DNA of 64,000 nucleotides from the NCBI GenBank assembly GCA_965237875.1, contig CBDEGP010000002.1, positions 1,054,001 through 1,118,000 of the forward strand, in the 5' to 3' direction. The number at the start of each line of letters is the position of its first letter. Positions within the stretch are counted from its first letter, which is position 1. Below, one piece after another: positions 1 through 7,992 of the stretch. Below the pieces are notes generated by a model. The model was given only the letters and a program-made list of their open reading frames with translations, was not told the origin of the DNA and ran no database searches. Source of the stretch: DAOUJI01 sp965237875 (GTDB taxonomy: Bacteria > Chloroflexota > Dehalococcoidia > Lucifugimonadales > JAGWBF01). The position numbers and the translations under genes are program-made.

Positions 1-838
1 CCAGCCCGTCGACAAGACGGGGGCCTGAGCGGCTGAAGTAGGCGCTGGCGTCGACCACGAACACCCGACCATCACGAACCGCCGGAAGGGAATCCCAGCC
101 CTCCCGGTCTTTGAACAGCTGAAGCTCCTGCATGGCGCGTCGTGTGTCAAACCCACAGGGGCAGATGACGATGACTTCGGGCTGCCGGTCCACCACTTGC
201 CGCCACTCTACCGTGAAAGAAGGCTCGTTCTTGTTGCCCAGGCAGTCCTCTCCTCCCGCCATCTCCACCATTTGCGGCATCCAGTGGCCGGCGGCCATGA
301 CCGGGTCCATCCACTCGAGGCAAGCGACTGTCGGGCGATGGGCGGCAAAAGAGGCGATGCTCTTGACGCGTCGAATGCGGCTGTCCAGGGACTGGGCATA
401 ACGTTCCGCCGCCGCGTCGACCCCGGCCGCTCTTCCCACCTCACGGACATTGTCCAGGACATCCTCTATAGACGTGGGGTCAAGGGAGACGATGCAGGGC
501 TTGTTTTCCAGCTTCTCGGTTGCGTCGGCCACCTGCCGCGCAGTTATGGCTCACTCAGCGCATAACTCCTGGCTGAGCAGAAGGTCGGGCTGTATCTCCA
601 TGATGGCGTCTTCGTCTATATCGTAGATGCCTTTTTCTTCTCTGAGCCTCTCGGCGATCATCGAATGTATGTCGCTGCTGGAGTAGTCTCCGCCCTGGAA
701 AATGCTGCTGACCACCTGCCTGACCTGCTTGGCCTGCGGGGGGTAATCACATTCATGGGTGACGCCGTGAAGGCTTCCGCCGAGTCCAAGGGCGTAGACT
801 ATTTCCGTGGCGCTGGGTAGAAATGAGCATATTCGCAT
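1..838 (-). CDS. BtuF-like periplasmic-binding-fold protein with in-frame TGA (candidate selenoprotein), partial
   Basis: Minus-strand frame open from the ATG at 838 to the window edge except for one TGA at 551-553. The N-terminus (MRICSFLPSATEIVYALGLG, then THECDYPP) is typical of the cobalamin/Fe-siderophore binding-protein family (BtuF/PF01497) that lacks a signal peptide. Beyond the TGA the same frame continues with family-like sequence (ITARQVADATEKL, CLEWMDPVMAAGHWMPQMVE, GGEDCLG, VVDASAYFSRSGPRLVDG) and no frameshift. Family members, as I remember them, carry Cys-x-x-Cys at this place (LCxVCA); here it reads Leu-Cys-Ala-Glu-TGA-Ala, so the TGA sits at the second Cys. A hairpin just downstream looks like a bacterial SECIS. 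The alternative is a TGC to TGA nonsense mutation in a dying gene. It is the last gene of a minus-strand catabolic run, 12 bp after the amidohydrolase; the 3' end lies outside the window. No transporter permease or selenocysteine machinery is visible here. Confidence 0.75.
522..541 (-). promoter_or_regulatory. SECIS-like hairpin downstream of the in-frame TGA
   Basis: On the minus strand, counting from the base after TGA 551-553, bases 10-16 (GCGCGGC) pair with 22-29 (GCCGACGC, one bulged A). This gives a 7-bp stem capped by the five-base loop AGGTG. The loop begins 16 bases after the TGA and has G at its second and third positions. This fits the published bacterial SECIS consensus (loop 16-37 nt after UGA, G in the first two loop positions) and resembles the AGGUCU loop of E. 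coli fdhF. A 7-bp GC stem can occur by chance in GC-rich coding DNA, so this supports but does not prove recoding. Confidence 0.5.
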
Positions 839-850
839 CGTTGCCCTCTC

Positions 851-2257
851 TTACGTTACCTTATAGCCGGTTGGAGCATACGCCGCCAGGTCGGGGTTTC
901 CTGGGAGGAATTCACCGGCGCCCGGCTTGGCATGAAATTCACCCTTTTCCATAATGACCCGACCCCTCTGCATGGTAAGTTCGGGCATCCCCAGAAGTTC
1001 GAAGCCGTCGAAAGCGGAGTGGTCGGTGTTACCGTGCTGGCCGTTGACCGTGTGCTCCCCGGCCGGGTCCCATATCACCAGGTCGGCGTCGGCGCCGGGC
1101 TGGATGACCCCCTTCTTGGGGTAAATCCCGAATATCTTGGCCGGGTTCTCACAGAATACCTGGACCAGCCTGGGAAGCGTAATGCGGCCCGTGTTTACGC
1201 CGTGAGTCCAGACCACCGGCATCATGAACTCGATTGTGTTGAGTCCGTGAGGAGCATCGAAGATGTTGTCGCCTCCCGTCGTCTTCTGCGCGACGGTGCG
1301 GCCCCCCGAGTCGCTGGCGACCACGTTTATCGTGCCGTCGGCAAGCGCCTGCCACAGGGCTTCCACGTCCGGCGGCTTTCGCAGCGGCGGGCCCACTTTA
1401 GCCAGCGGCCCCCTGCGGGACATCTCCTCATCCGTCAGGGCCAGGTAATGAGGGCAGGTCTCGGTGAACAGCTGTACGCCTCTATCCCTGAACTCCCGAA
1501 CCAGCGGGATGGACTCCTTGGCGCTGAGGTGCACGGAATAGAGGGGCGAACCCGCCACTTGGGAAAAAGTGGAGGCCCTGTAGAGCCCTTCCGACTCCAG
1601 AATCGCGGGTTGGGAGGGAGGATAGTATTCAGGCCCGGTTTTTCCCTGTCCCAGGTGGCTGTCCACGAGGTAATCGATGCAGCAGGCGTTCTCGCAGTGG
1701 ACCATGGGAAGGCCGCCCTCACTCGCCGCCAGGTCCATGGTCTTGAGAAGGCCGTTCTCGGTGATGGCCATGCCGCGGCGCTTATAGGCAAGGAACACCT
1801 TGAAGGAGATGACTCCAAGCTTCATAAGCTCCGGGATGGACCTGTCCAGGATGCCCTCGTCGGCGGCTGTGTAGGTCCCATGCACCGAGAAGTCCAGGTG
1901 GGAGATACGTTCGCCCTCTTCTATGAACCCCTTGACCAGGTCGGTGGTGTAGCCGCTGAAACCCCACCCGGCGACGTTCCCCACAAAGGCGATGACGGTG
2001 GTTACGCCCCCGTAGGCGGCGGTGACCGTGTACTGGTCCATCCTGTCGGAGTAGACGGGATGGCAATGGGCGTCGACTGCTCCGGGCAAAACGTAGCGGC
2101 CCGCGGCGTCAATGGTCCGAGAGGCCTCGACGCCGGACAGGTCAGGGCCGACTTGGGCTATATGCTCTCCCGAAACCAGCACGTCGCCCCGGGATATCCC
2201 CTGGCCGGAGACCAGAAGCCCTCCCTTTACCAGTGCGTCTCCTCTTGGGGAGGCCAT
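851..2257 (-). CDS. Dihydropyrimidinase/hydantoinase-like cyclic amidohydrolase
   Basis: 468 aa, the usual length for D-hydantoinases, dihydropyrimidinases and allantoinases, which open cyclic amides with a binuclear metal centre. Visible ligands are HCH at His64/His66 (DAHCHP), the lysine expected to be carbamylated at Lys153 (SFKVFLAYK), His187 (PMVHCEN), His243 (SVHLSAKES) and Asp316 (VASDSGG). The usual SDH motif is SDS here, so the residue after the metal Asp is changed. The true substrate cannot be read from the sequence. The start is the ATG after a weak ribosome site. The gene sits 8 bp downstream of the FAH-family gene and 12 bp upstream of the BtuF-like gene, suggesting co-transcription in a ring-opening or N-heterocycle breakdown operon. 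Confidence 0.85.
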   Translation of the reverse strand: MASPRGDALVKGGLLVSGQGISRGDVLVSGEHIAQVGPDLSGVEASRTIDAAGRYVLPGAVDAHCHPVYSDRMDQYTVTAAYGGVTTVIAFVGNVAGWGFSGYTTDLVKGFIEEGERISHLDFSVHGTYTAADEGILDRSIPELMKLGVISFKVFLAYKRRGMAITENGLLKTMDLAASEGGLPMVHCENACCIDYLVDSHLGQGKTGPEYYPPSQPAILESEGLYRASTFSQVAGSPLYSVHLSAKESIPLVREFRDRGVQLFTETCPHYLALTDEEMSRRGPLAKVGPPLRKPPDVEALWQALADGTINVVASDSGGRTVAQKTTGGDNIFDAPHGLNTIEFMMPVVWTHGVNTGRITLPRLVQVFCENPAKIFGIYPKKGVIQPGADADLVIWDPAGEHTVNGQHGNTDHSAFDGFELLGMPELTMQRGRVIMEKGEFHAKPGAGEFLPGNPDLAAYAPTGYKVT

Positions 2258-2265
2258 CCGCTGTG

Positions 2266-3021
2266 CTACTCTTCAGAGACGACCGGGTTGGACAGGACGC
2301 CTATCCCTGGCACGTCGATTTCCACCGTGTCCCCGTGATGGAGACCGGCCGGCTTGCCCGACGTGCCCATGAATATCATGTCGCCAGGCTCCAGCGTCAT
2401 CCTGCGGGAGGTCCACTCTATGATGGCGGGCAGGTCAAACACCATCCCCGACGTGCTCTCGGCCTGGACCTCTTTGCCGTTGATGCGGGCGGTGAGCATG
2501 GCGTCGAACGGGTCTATCTCGTCGGACAGGTAGGGTCCGACGGGGGAGAAAGTGTCGGAGGACTTGGCCCTCCACCACTGCCCGTCGCCCCTTTGCCACT
2601 CGCGGGCGCTTACGTCGTTGCCGCACGAGTAGCCCAGAACATACTCCAGGGCCTGCTCCTTGGGAACATTCCGCGCCCGCTTGCCGATGATCACCACTAG
2701 CTCGCCTTCCTCTTCGACAGTCTCCGCGTCCCTTGGCCGGATGATGGGGTCGCCGTGGCCCGCCAGAGAGGACGGCGTCTTGAGGAAGATGAGGGGCTGC
2801 TCCGGCGTAGGTCTGTCTCCCAGGTGACTGTAGTAGTTGAGGCCCACCGCCAGTATCTTGGACGGGGCCGTGGGAGGAAGCAGCTTCACCTCGGACAAGC
2901 CGTGGGCATGGTCGGTAACCTCATAAGGTTCGAAGGGCGTAGTGGTTATCTCGCGAACGGTGTCGCCGTCCACCACACCATAGGCTACGTCTCCGTGGGC
3001 CAGGTAACGTGCGAACTTCAT
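2266..3021 (-). CDS. Fumarylacetoacetate hydrolase (FAH) family protein
   Basis: 251 aa. FAH/MhpD superfamily enzymes cleave or hydrate 2-oxo acids, often in the last steps of aromatic catabolism. Core signatures are visible: ILAVGLNYYSH, FLKTPSSL, the metal-binding acidic cluster VEEEGELVVIIG, GYSCGNDVSARE with the third metal Asp, and GDMIFMGTSGKPAGL near the C-terminus. The start has a good ribosome site (AGGAGG, 5 bases before ATG). It lies between the dehydrogenase (45 bp away) and the amidohydrolase (8 bp away) on the same strand. FAH families are too diverse for a precise substrate; 2-hydroxyhepta-2,4-diene-1,7-dioate isomerase-like or acylpyruvase activity are options. Confidence 0.85.
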   Translation of the reverse strand: MKFARYLAHGDVAYGVVDGDTVREITTTPFEPYEVTDHAHGLSEVKLLPPTAPSKILAVGLNYYSHLGDRPTPEQPLIFLKTPSSLAGHGDPIIRPRDAETVEEEGELVVIIGKRARNVPKEQALEYVLGYSCGNDVSAREWQRGDGQWWRAKSSDTFSPVGPYLSDEIDPFDAMLTARINGKEVQAESTSGMVFDLPAIIEWTSRRMTLEPGDMIFMGTSGKPAGLHHGDTVEIDVPGIGVLSNPVVSEE

Positions 3022-3066
3022 GGCTTCCTCCTAAGCCTAGTAAGATTGGTCTCTCGTGGGGCCTGT

Positions 3067-4098
3067 CTACGGGGTCTGCAACACCAGCTTGCCGAAAAAG
3101 TCGCGGCTCTCCATGGTGCGGTAGGCTTCCGCCGCCTCTTCCAGAGGGAAGGTCTTGCCCACCACGCCCCGTATGCCGCCCTTTCTTATCACTCTCATCA
3201 TGTCGCCGAAACTGCGCCGGCTGCGCCCGCCGCTGCCCAGAAGGGACAAGGGAGTCCCGCTCAGCTGCGAGAGGTTGAGCGCGTATTTGGCCCCGGAGTG
3301 GGTGCCGGTGATGACCAGGCGGCCTCCCGGCTTGATGCACGCTAGGCTCTCGTCCCACACCTCGGCGCCAACGCTGTCGAACACGATGTCCACGCCCTGG
3401 CCGTCGGTGAAGTCTCTCACCACACTGCTGAAGTTGGGGGTTGTGTTGTAGTTGATGCCCAGGTCCGCTCCCATCTCCTTAGCCCGGTCCAGCTTCCAGT
3501 CGCTTCCCGCCGTGGTGATGACCCGTGCGCCTACGTGCTTGGCGATGGCTATAGCCGTCGAACCCACCCCGCTGCCCGCCGCATGGATGAGAATGTCGTC
3601 CCACGGCTCCAGCTTGCCCCGTTCGATGAGGCAATGCCACGACGTATGGGTTGCCACGGGGAAGGACGCGGCCTCATCGAATCCCATCCAGTCAGGAATG
3701 GCATGGGCATTGACGGCCGGGACCACGCAGTATTGAGCGTGGCCTCCGTCGATGTCGGACCCTAGGCGCTTTTGATTGGGGCAGTACTGGTCGACGCCGG
3801 CGCGGCAGCGGTCACAGGTATGGCACTTGACCCGGTTGTCTATGAGGACCCGGTCGCCCTCTTTGAGCCAGTCCACGGTGGGGCTGACCTGGGCCACCTC
3901 TCCGGCCATGTCAAGGCCGAATATCCGGGGCAGGTTCCGGGTGCTGGTCCGCCCATTGATTATGTAAAGGTCTGCGTGGTTGAGGGCCGACGCTCGAACC
4001 CTTATGACCGCCTCGCCCGGCCCGGCCTCGGGTTCCGGGCGGTCTCCGTATCTTACCTTGCTGAGGTCACCCGGCTCTTCCAGATAGATGGCTTTCAA
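3067..4098 (-). CDS. Zinc-binding medium-chain dehydrogenase/quinone oxidoreductase-like
   Basis: 343 aa, full length for the MDR superfamily. The GroES-like N-terminal half holds a structural-zinc motif (CHTCDRCRAGVDQYC). The usual catalytic zinc Cys near residue 40 is missing (ALNHADLYIINGR), as in quinone oxidoreductase-like members. The Rossmann half has AGSGVGSTAIAIAK followed by an NAD(P)-binding strand. The probable reaction is NAD(P)-dependent alcohol/aldehyde or enoyl reduction. It is the first gene of the minus-strand run with the FAH-family gene and the amidohydrolase. Confidence 0.85.
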   Translation of the reverse strand: MKAIYLEEPGDLSKVRYGDRPEPEAGPGEAVIRVRASALNHADLYIINGRTSTRNLPRIFGLDMAGEVAQVSPTVDWLKEGDRVLIDNRVKCHTCDRCRAGVDQYCPNQKRLGSDIDGGHAQYCVVPAVNAHAIPDWMGFDEAASFPVATHTSWHCLIERGKLEPWDDILIHAAGSGVGSTAIAIAKHVGARVITTAGSDWKLDRAKEMGADLGINYNTTPNFSSVVRDFTDGQGVDIVFDSVGAEVWDESLACIKPGGRLVITGTHSGAKYALNLSQLSGTPLSLLGSGGRSRRSFGDMMRVIRKGGIRGVVGKTFPLEEAAEAYRTMESRDFFGKLVLQTP

Positions 4099-4292
4099 TG
4101 CTCGCGCATCCCCCTTTGCCCACGATGCCCCTCAAGTCGGCGCTCGCCCGTATATTACCCCAGGGGACACGGTGCGTCAAAGGCGCGAGGCGCTTTCCTC
4201 TCGTCAAGGTCCAGTTTCCAGAAAGCGGCTCGCTGCCGGGAGCTCCGAGTGGGTCTCTAGAGCACGGCGGACTGTACGTCGTGGAGGCGGCG

Positions 4293-4385
4293 ATGAAATC
4301 ACGGAACGCCTGTCCAATGTTTGCCCTCATAGCGTTTGTATTAGTCGCATGTGCTGTATTTGTGGGATGTGGTGCCGACTCCTAG
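4293..4385 (+). CDS. Small lipoprotein-like peptide (30 aa)
   Basis: A 30-residue frame (MKSRNACPMFALIAFVLVAC...) starting 5 bases after a good Shine-Dalgarno (GGAGG at 4283-4287). It has a short basic start, one hydrophobic helix and Cys residues in lipobox-like contexts (LVAC, then FVGC), and ends GCGADS. This is the size and shape of entericidin-like micro-lipoproteins. No homologue recognised; the call rests on ribosome site plus hydrophobic profile. Confidence 0.4.
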   Translation: MKSRNACPMFALIAFVLVACAVFVGCGADS

Positions 4386-4483
4386 GGAACCCCCGGCCCG
4401 ATCCGTAACCCTGTTGCGATCCCACCTGCAAAATTGTATGTTGTATACTATGAAAGACATACGCTGCTCCGACGGGGGCGAGT

Positions 4484-4681
4484 ATGAAAATTGGAGTCAA
4501 TATCCCCTATTCCCGGACGGATGCACATGGGCTGACTGGAGAGCAGCGGAGATGCGATGGCGGGTCGAAATACGTGGTAATGGTCATTGGGTAAGCGGAA
4601 GGGGATGTCCAGCAGATCGCTGGCGGCGCCATTGATGGTGTCGAAGCTACCGGCAGCGGGCGAGTAGTAAGAGAAAACTAA
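4484..4681 (+). pseudogene. Possible broken luciferase-like monooxygenase start
   Basis: An ATG opens a frame beginning MKIGVNIPYSRTD, which resembles the first strand of F420/flavin luciferase-like monooxygenases, a family often expanded in SAR202-type genomes. It stops at a TAA at 4592 after 36 codons. The same frame continues without a start to a second TAA at 4679 (DVQQIAGGAIDGVEATGSG). No TIM-barrel remainder follows. It may be a truncated remnant or a chance match; weakly supported. Confidence 0.2.
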
Positions 4682-4699
4682 TCAAGGAGGAGATGGAGC

Positions 4700-4837
4700 A
4701 TGAGTATTCTGACGATCGTGGCAAAAGGGGGCAAGGGTGGCGGTGGGAAAGGTGGAGGAGGCAAGGGCCCGAACTTCCCGAGCAGGACAGGAAACCCGTC
4801 CGGCCCTGGGAGGCGCAACAACCCGCCCAAGAAGTAG
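4700..4837 (+). CDS. Gly/Lys-rich micropeptide (45 aa)
   Basis: Start after a perfect Shine-Dalgarno (AAGGAGG at 4684-4690, 9 bases before ATG). The product begins with a short hydrophobic stretch (MSILTIVA), then three K-G(n) units (KGGKGGGGKGGGGKG) and a Pro/Asn/Arg-rich tail ending NNPPKK. It is strongly basic and low-complexity. Function unknown: a nucleic-acid-binding or secreted peptide are both possible. No modification or export enzymes lie next to it, so a ribosomal peptide pathway is not supported. Confidence 0.45.
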   Translation: MSILTIVAKGGKGGGGKGGGGKGPNFPSRTGNPSGPGRRNNPPKK

Positions 4838-5015
4838 GGTTTGCAACCTCGACCCCACGCTCCAGTCCGCAAAGGATACGGTGCTTTGTGCCCCTCTAGG
4901 GTCAGGTTGGCGGTGTAGTTGGGGTATCTTCGCGCGCCGATGAGGTTGCTGTCTTACCCTTGATGCGCTGTGTCTCCGCGACACGCCGTCTGCTGCGTGG
5001 TGACCAAGACAATAT

Positions 5016-5038
5016 TTGACTATTCGAATATCAGTCAA
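5016..5038. promoter_or_regulatory. Palindromic operator candidate before the RHH gene
   Basis: The 23-bp site has outer arms TTGAC and GTCAA and a perfect inner palindrome TATTCGAATA (5021-5030). It ends 13 bp before the ATG of the ribbon-helix-helix gene. RHH proteins of antitoxin type usually repress themselves through such palindromes, so autoregulation is a natural reading. Confidence 0.4.
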
Positions 5039-5051
5039 CTACATTGTTGAT

Positions 5052-5306
5052 ATGGCTAAACGACTTCAAATCCTCTTGAATGACGATGAATACTTAGAGA
5101 TTCAAGACGTTGCTCGCAGACAGCGAGTGACCGTTGCGGTATGGGTCCGGCAGGCGCTGCGCAAGGCAAGGGCGGACCACTCTGGAACTGTCGAATCCAA
5201 GCTGCGCGCCGTCGCCGATGCGTCGCGCAACAGGTTTCCAACGGCCGATATAGAGACCGTGCTCCGGGAGATTGAAGCAGGACAACGCCTCGCGGCGATG
5301 TATTGA
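5052..5306 (+). CDS. Ribbon-helix-helix (CopG/VapB-like) antitoxin-type protein, orphan
   Basis: 84 aa. The N-terminus (MAKRLQILLNDDEYLEIQDV, then TVAVWVRQALRKAR) gives the strand-helix-helix of the MetJ/Arc/CopG fold. The C-terminal half (ADIETVLREIEAGQ) resembles toxin-wrapping tails of VapB-like antitoxins. The inner ATG at 5052 was chosen because the fold begins there; an upstream TTG at 5016 lies inside the operator palindrome. No PIN-domain or other toxin gene follows: the next gene is an SDR, 122 bp away. It is either a solitary regulator or an antitoxin that lost its toxin. Confidence 0.65.
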   Translation: MAKRLQILLNDDEYLEIQDVARRQRVTVAVWVRQALRKARADHSGTVESKLRAVADASRNRFPTADIETVLREIEAGQRLAAMY

Positions 5307-5428
5307 CGCCGGTTCCTGTTTACGTGAAACCGGGGACCTCTGCGCACCATTACCCGCCCCTTGCCCGGCTCGGTCGGCTAAACTACACTTCCATTCAATC
5401 CGGTCCAGCTTGCGTAAGGAGTGTTGAC

Positions 5429-6223
5429 ATGAGCCTTCCGGTTTTCGACGTCACCGGCAAGAAGGTCCTGTGTGTAGGGGCAGGGCGAGGCATCGGCAAG
5501 GGCATTGCGCTGGCCTTTGGGGAGGCCGGCGCCGACGTGGCCGTCACGGGCTTGACGCCCGTCGGGGCCAACGCTGTAGCCGAGGAAATCAGAGCGATGG
5601 GCCGCCAGGGTTTGGCCTTCCACGGAGACGCCACCAAGTCCTCGGACATGGACCGGCTGGCTGAGCAGGTGTTGTCTGAGTTCGGCCATCTGGACGTCCT
5701 GGTCAACTGCGTGGGCGACGCAATTCAGGCCCCGGTGGCTCCGCTGCCCGATGGAGGCCCGCCCGCCATGTCGGAGGACGACTGGCATCGCATCATCGAC
5801 ATCAACCTTACCGAGGCCTTCCAGGGATGCCGCGCGTTCGGCCCCCACTTCCTGGAAAGGCGTCAGGGTTCGGTGATCAACATCTCCGGTTGGGCTTCCT
5901 TCCGAGGCATGGCGCGGCGCTCCGCCTACGACGCCGCCAAAGCCGGGCTCATGCGGTTCACCGAATCCCTGGCACAGGAATGGGCCCCCTACGACATCCG
6001 GGTCAACGCAATCGCTCCGGGCCGGTTCCCCGACAAGGACCAGCTTTCAGAGGACGCTTACCAGCAGCGGCAGGATCAGGCCAAGGAAACAGTGCTGCTG
6101 GGCAGGCTGGGTGAACTGAAAGAGGTCGGATACCTGGCCATATACCTGGCGTCCCCTGCCGGAGACTACGTGACCGGCCAGACCTGGGCCATAGACGGCG
6201 GGATCAGTATAATGTCCCCTTGA
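5429..6223 (+). CDS. Short-chain dehydrogenase/reductase (SDR)
   Basis: 264 aa classical SDR, NAD(P)-dependent oxidoreductase. The cofactor motif is GAGRGIGKG (residues 17-25), the active-site Ser lies in NISGWAS (about 153-157), and Tyr167/Lys171 form YDAAK. The C-terminus has the usual VTGQTWAIDGG. The start at 5429 follows AAGGAG 9 bases upstream; the longer upstream frame has no SDR content. Substrate not deducible. A retropepsin-like gene follows after 9 bp, so the two may be co-transcribed. Confidence 0.85.
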   Translation: MSLPVFDVTGKKVLCVGAGRGIGKGIALAFGEAGADVAVTGLTPVGANAVAEEIRAMGRQGLAFHGDATKSSDMDRLAEQVLSEFGHLDVLVNCVGDAIQAPVAPLPDGGPPAMSEDDWHRIIDINLTEAFQGCRAFGPHFLERRQGSVINISGWASFRGMARRSAYDAAKAGLMRFTESLAQEWAPYDIRVNAIAPGRFPDKDQLSEDAYQQRQDQAKETVLLGRLGELKEVGYLAIYLASPAGDYVTGQTWAIDGGISIMSP

Positions 6224-6232
6224 AGGAGTGGA

Positions 6233-6634
6233 ATGGGCGCTTTCTCTGTAGAGATTCAGGTGGGCAACCTGGCAGGCGTCCGATACGAGACTCTCGCCGC
6301 CCTGGTCGACACGGGCGCCAGCCATCTTGTCGTCCAAAGGACCGTGCTGGAGGCTTTGGGCATCCAAGTGGAGGAGAGCCTGCCTTTCGAGTTGGCTGAC
6401 AATCGGGTAGTGGAAATGGACATCGGCCAGGTGCGGCTTAGAATAGATAGTCGGGAGAGATTCACCACTGTAGTCTTCGGAGAGCCCGGAAGCGGGGCCC
6501 TACTGGGCGCGACCGGCTTGGGACTATTCAACCTGGGAGTGGACCCGGTGCATCAGCGACTGACGCCCGTGCGGCGGCTTCTGACGCAGGCGGCCCATCG
6601 GCTCAGAGAGGCGGCTCCAAGTCGAACCCCATGA
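6233..6634 (+). CDS. Retropepsin-like aspartic protease family protein
   Basis: 133 aa. It carries the single-domain clan AA signature LVDTGASHLVV near residues 23-33 and the second conserved hydrophobic-Gly segment (ALLGATGLGLFNLGVD) near residues 85-100, as in bacterial retropepsin-like proteins that work as homodimers. Ribosome site AAGGAG 7 bases before ATG. The 3' end overlaps the convergent amidase gene by 32 bp. Physiological substrate unknown; many family members remain uncharacterised. Confidence 0.65.
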   Translation: MGAFSVEIQVGNLAGVRYETLAALVDTGASHLVVQRTVLEALGIQVEESLPFELADNRVVEMDIGQVRLRIDSRERFTTVVFGEPGSGALLGATGLGLFNLGVDPVHQRLTPVRRLLTQAAHRLREAAPSRTP

Positions 6635-7955
6635 CCCTCTCACACCAGCGCGCCACCGCCAGGAGCTTCGGCTCTCCAAAACGGGTTCCCGCAAGCTGCA
6701 CTCCCAGCGGGAGGCCTGAAGAGCTGAGTCCCGAGGGCAGGCTGACTGTCGGGAGGCCTGCCGAGGTCCAGGGCCGTTGGAACACCGGGTCTCCGGTGGT
6801 GTCTAGGTCTCGAGGCGCAGGAGTCGGTGTCGAGGGCATTATCAGGGCATCATATCGGGCCGCCAGCGCGTTCAGGTCTACGCTGAGGTGTCTCCGATGC
6901 CGCTGGGCCTGGACGTAGTGGACTGCCGGGACCAGCATTCCGGTCTCTATGTTCGCTCTGAGCTTGGGGCCGAAGTCGTCAGGCCGCGCCTTGAAGTTGG
7001 CCTCGTGGAAAGCGGCGCACTCCACGTTCATGACGATGTGGTGGCTGGGGAAACAGGTCTCAAAGCTTTCTGGAAGATCCGCTTCCTCCACGACGGCTCC
7101 GGCGTTCGCCAGGGCCTGAGCCACAGACTCGGTGTGCTCATACACCTCTGGATAGCACACTTCCATGAAAAACTCCCGGATTAGCCCCAGCCTTGGCTTG
7201 TCCGGAAGCGCGTCCAGCCCCACGACGTAGTCCTCCACCGGAGCCGTGGACGAGCCGGGGTCTGCCGGGTCGTGCCCGCTCATGGCCTGCAGCAGAAGCG
7301 CCGAGTCCTCCACGGACCGCACCAGAATGCCCACGGTGTCCAGGGACCAACTCACAGGTATGACTCCGTGTCGGCTGATGCGTCCATAGGAGGGCTTGAG
7401 GCCGACGATCCCGTTGTAAGCGGCGGGACGGCAGGTTGACCCGCCTGTCTGGGAACCAAGGGCGCCAGCGCACATCCGAGCGGCCACGCCCGCCGCCGAG
7501 CCGCTGCTGGAGCCGCCCGGAGTGTGCTCTGCGTTCCACGGATTGCGTGTCGGAGACGGGTCCGACGTGGCGAACTCCGTCGTCACTGTCTTGCCCAGCA
7601 CCACCATGCCCGCATCTCGAAGCCGAGCCACGCAGGTGGCGTCGTAAGGCGGCGTGAAGTCCTGGTATATGGGGGAACAGGCCGTGGTCTTCAGGTCTTT
7701 GGTGTAGAAGATGTCCTTCAGCGCCACGGGAACTCCATGCAGAGGCCCCCTGAGGCCGGAGCTCTCCAGTTCGTTGTCCAAGGATGAGGCCGCCGCCAGG
7801 GCGCCTTCTCTATCGATGGTCACCCATGCTTTCAGCTGAGGCTCCAGGCGCTCTATACGCTCCAACAGGGCTTCCACGAGCCTGTAGGAGCTTATCTCCC
7901 CCTCGTGTATGGCCCTGCCCGACTCGGCCAAGCCCAGGCGGTGGAGTTCCATCAT
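6603..7955 (-). CDS. Amidase signature family enzyme
   Basis: 450 aa, normal for the amidase signature family, which hydrolyses amides through a Ser-cisSer-Lys triad. The Lys is Lys80 (GVPVALKD), the cis-Ser lies in the Gly/Ser loop GGSSSGSAAG at about 148-157, and the nucleophile is Ser173 (GSQTGGSTCRP). It resembles GatA but lacks GatB/GatC neighbours, so a catabolic amidase is more likely. GGGAG lies just before tandem ATG codons at 7955 and 7952. Confidence 0.85.
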   Translation of the reverse strand: MMELHRLGLAESGRAIHEGEISSYRLVEALLERIERLEPQLKAWVTIDREGALAAASSLDNELESSGLRGPLHGVPVALKDIFYTKDLKTTACSPIYQDFTPPYDATCVARLRDAGMVVLGKTVTTEFATSDPSPTRNPWNAEHTPGGSSSGSAAGVAARMCAGALGSQTGGSTCRPAAYNGIVGLKPSYGRISRHGVIPVSWSLDTVGILVRSVEDSALLLQAMSGHDPADPGSSTAPVEDYVVGLDALPDKPRLGLIREFFMEVCYPEVYEHTESVAQALANAGAVVEEADLPESFETCFPSHHIVMNVECAAFHEANFKARPDDFGPKLRANIETGMLVPAVHYVQAQRHRRHLSVDLNALAARYDALIMPSTPTPAPRDLDTTGDPVFQRPWTSAGLPTVSLPSGLSSSGLPLGVQLAGTRFGEPKLLAVARWCERVMGFDLEPPL

Positions 7956-7992
7956 ATCTTCTCCCTCTTAGACGGCCTTTGTATAACCGTCT

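Noticed and set aside
932..2338. Long plus-strand open frame (468 codons) opposite the amidohydrolase gene
   Set aside because: Mirror frame of a strongly supported gene in GC-rich DNA; Pro/Gly/Arg/Val-rich with no family features.
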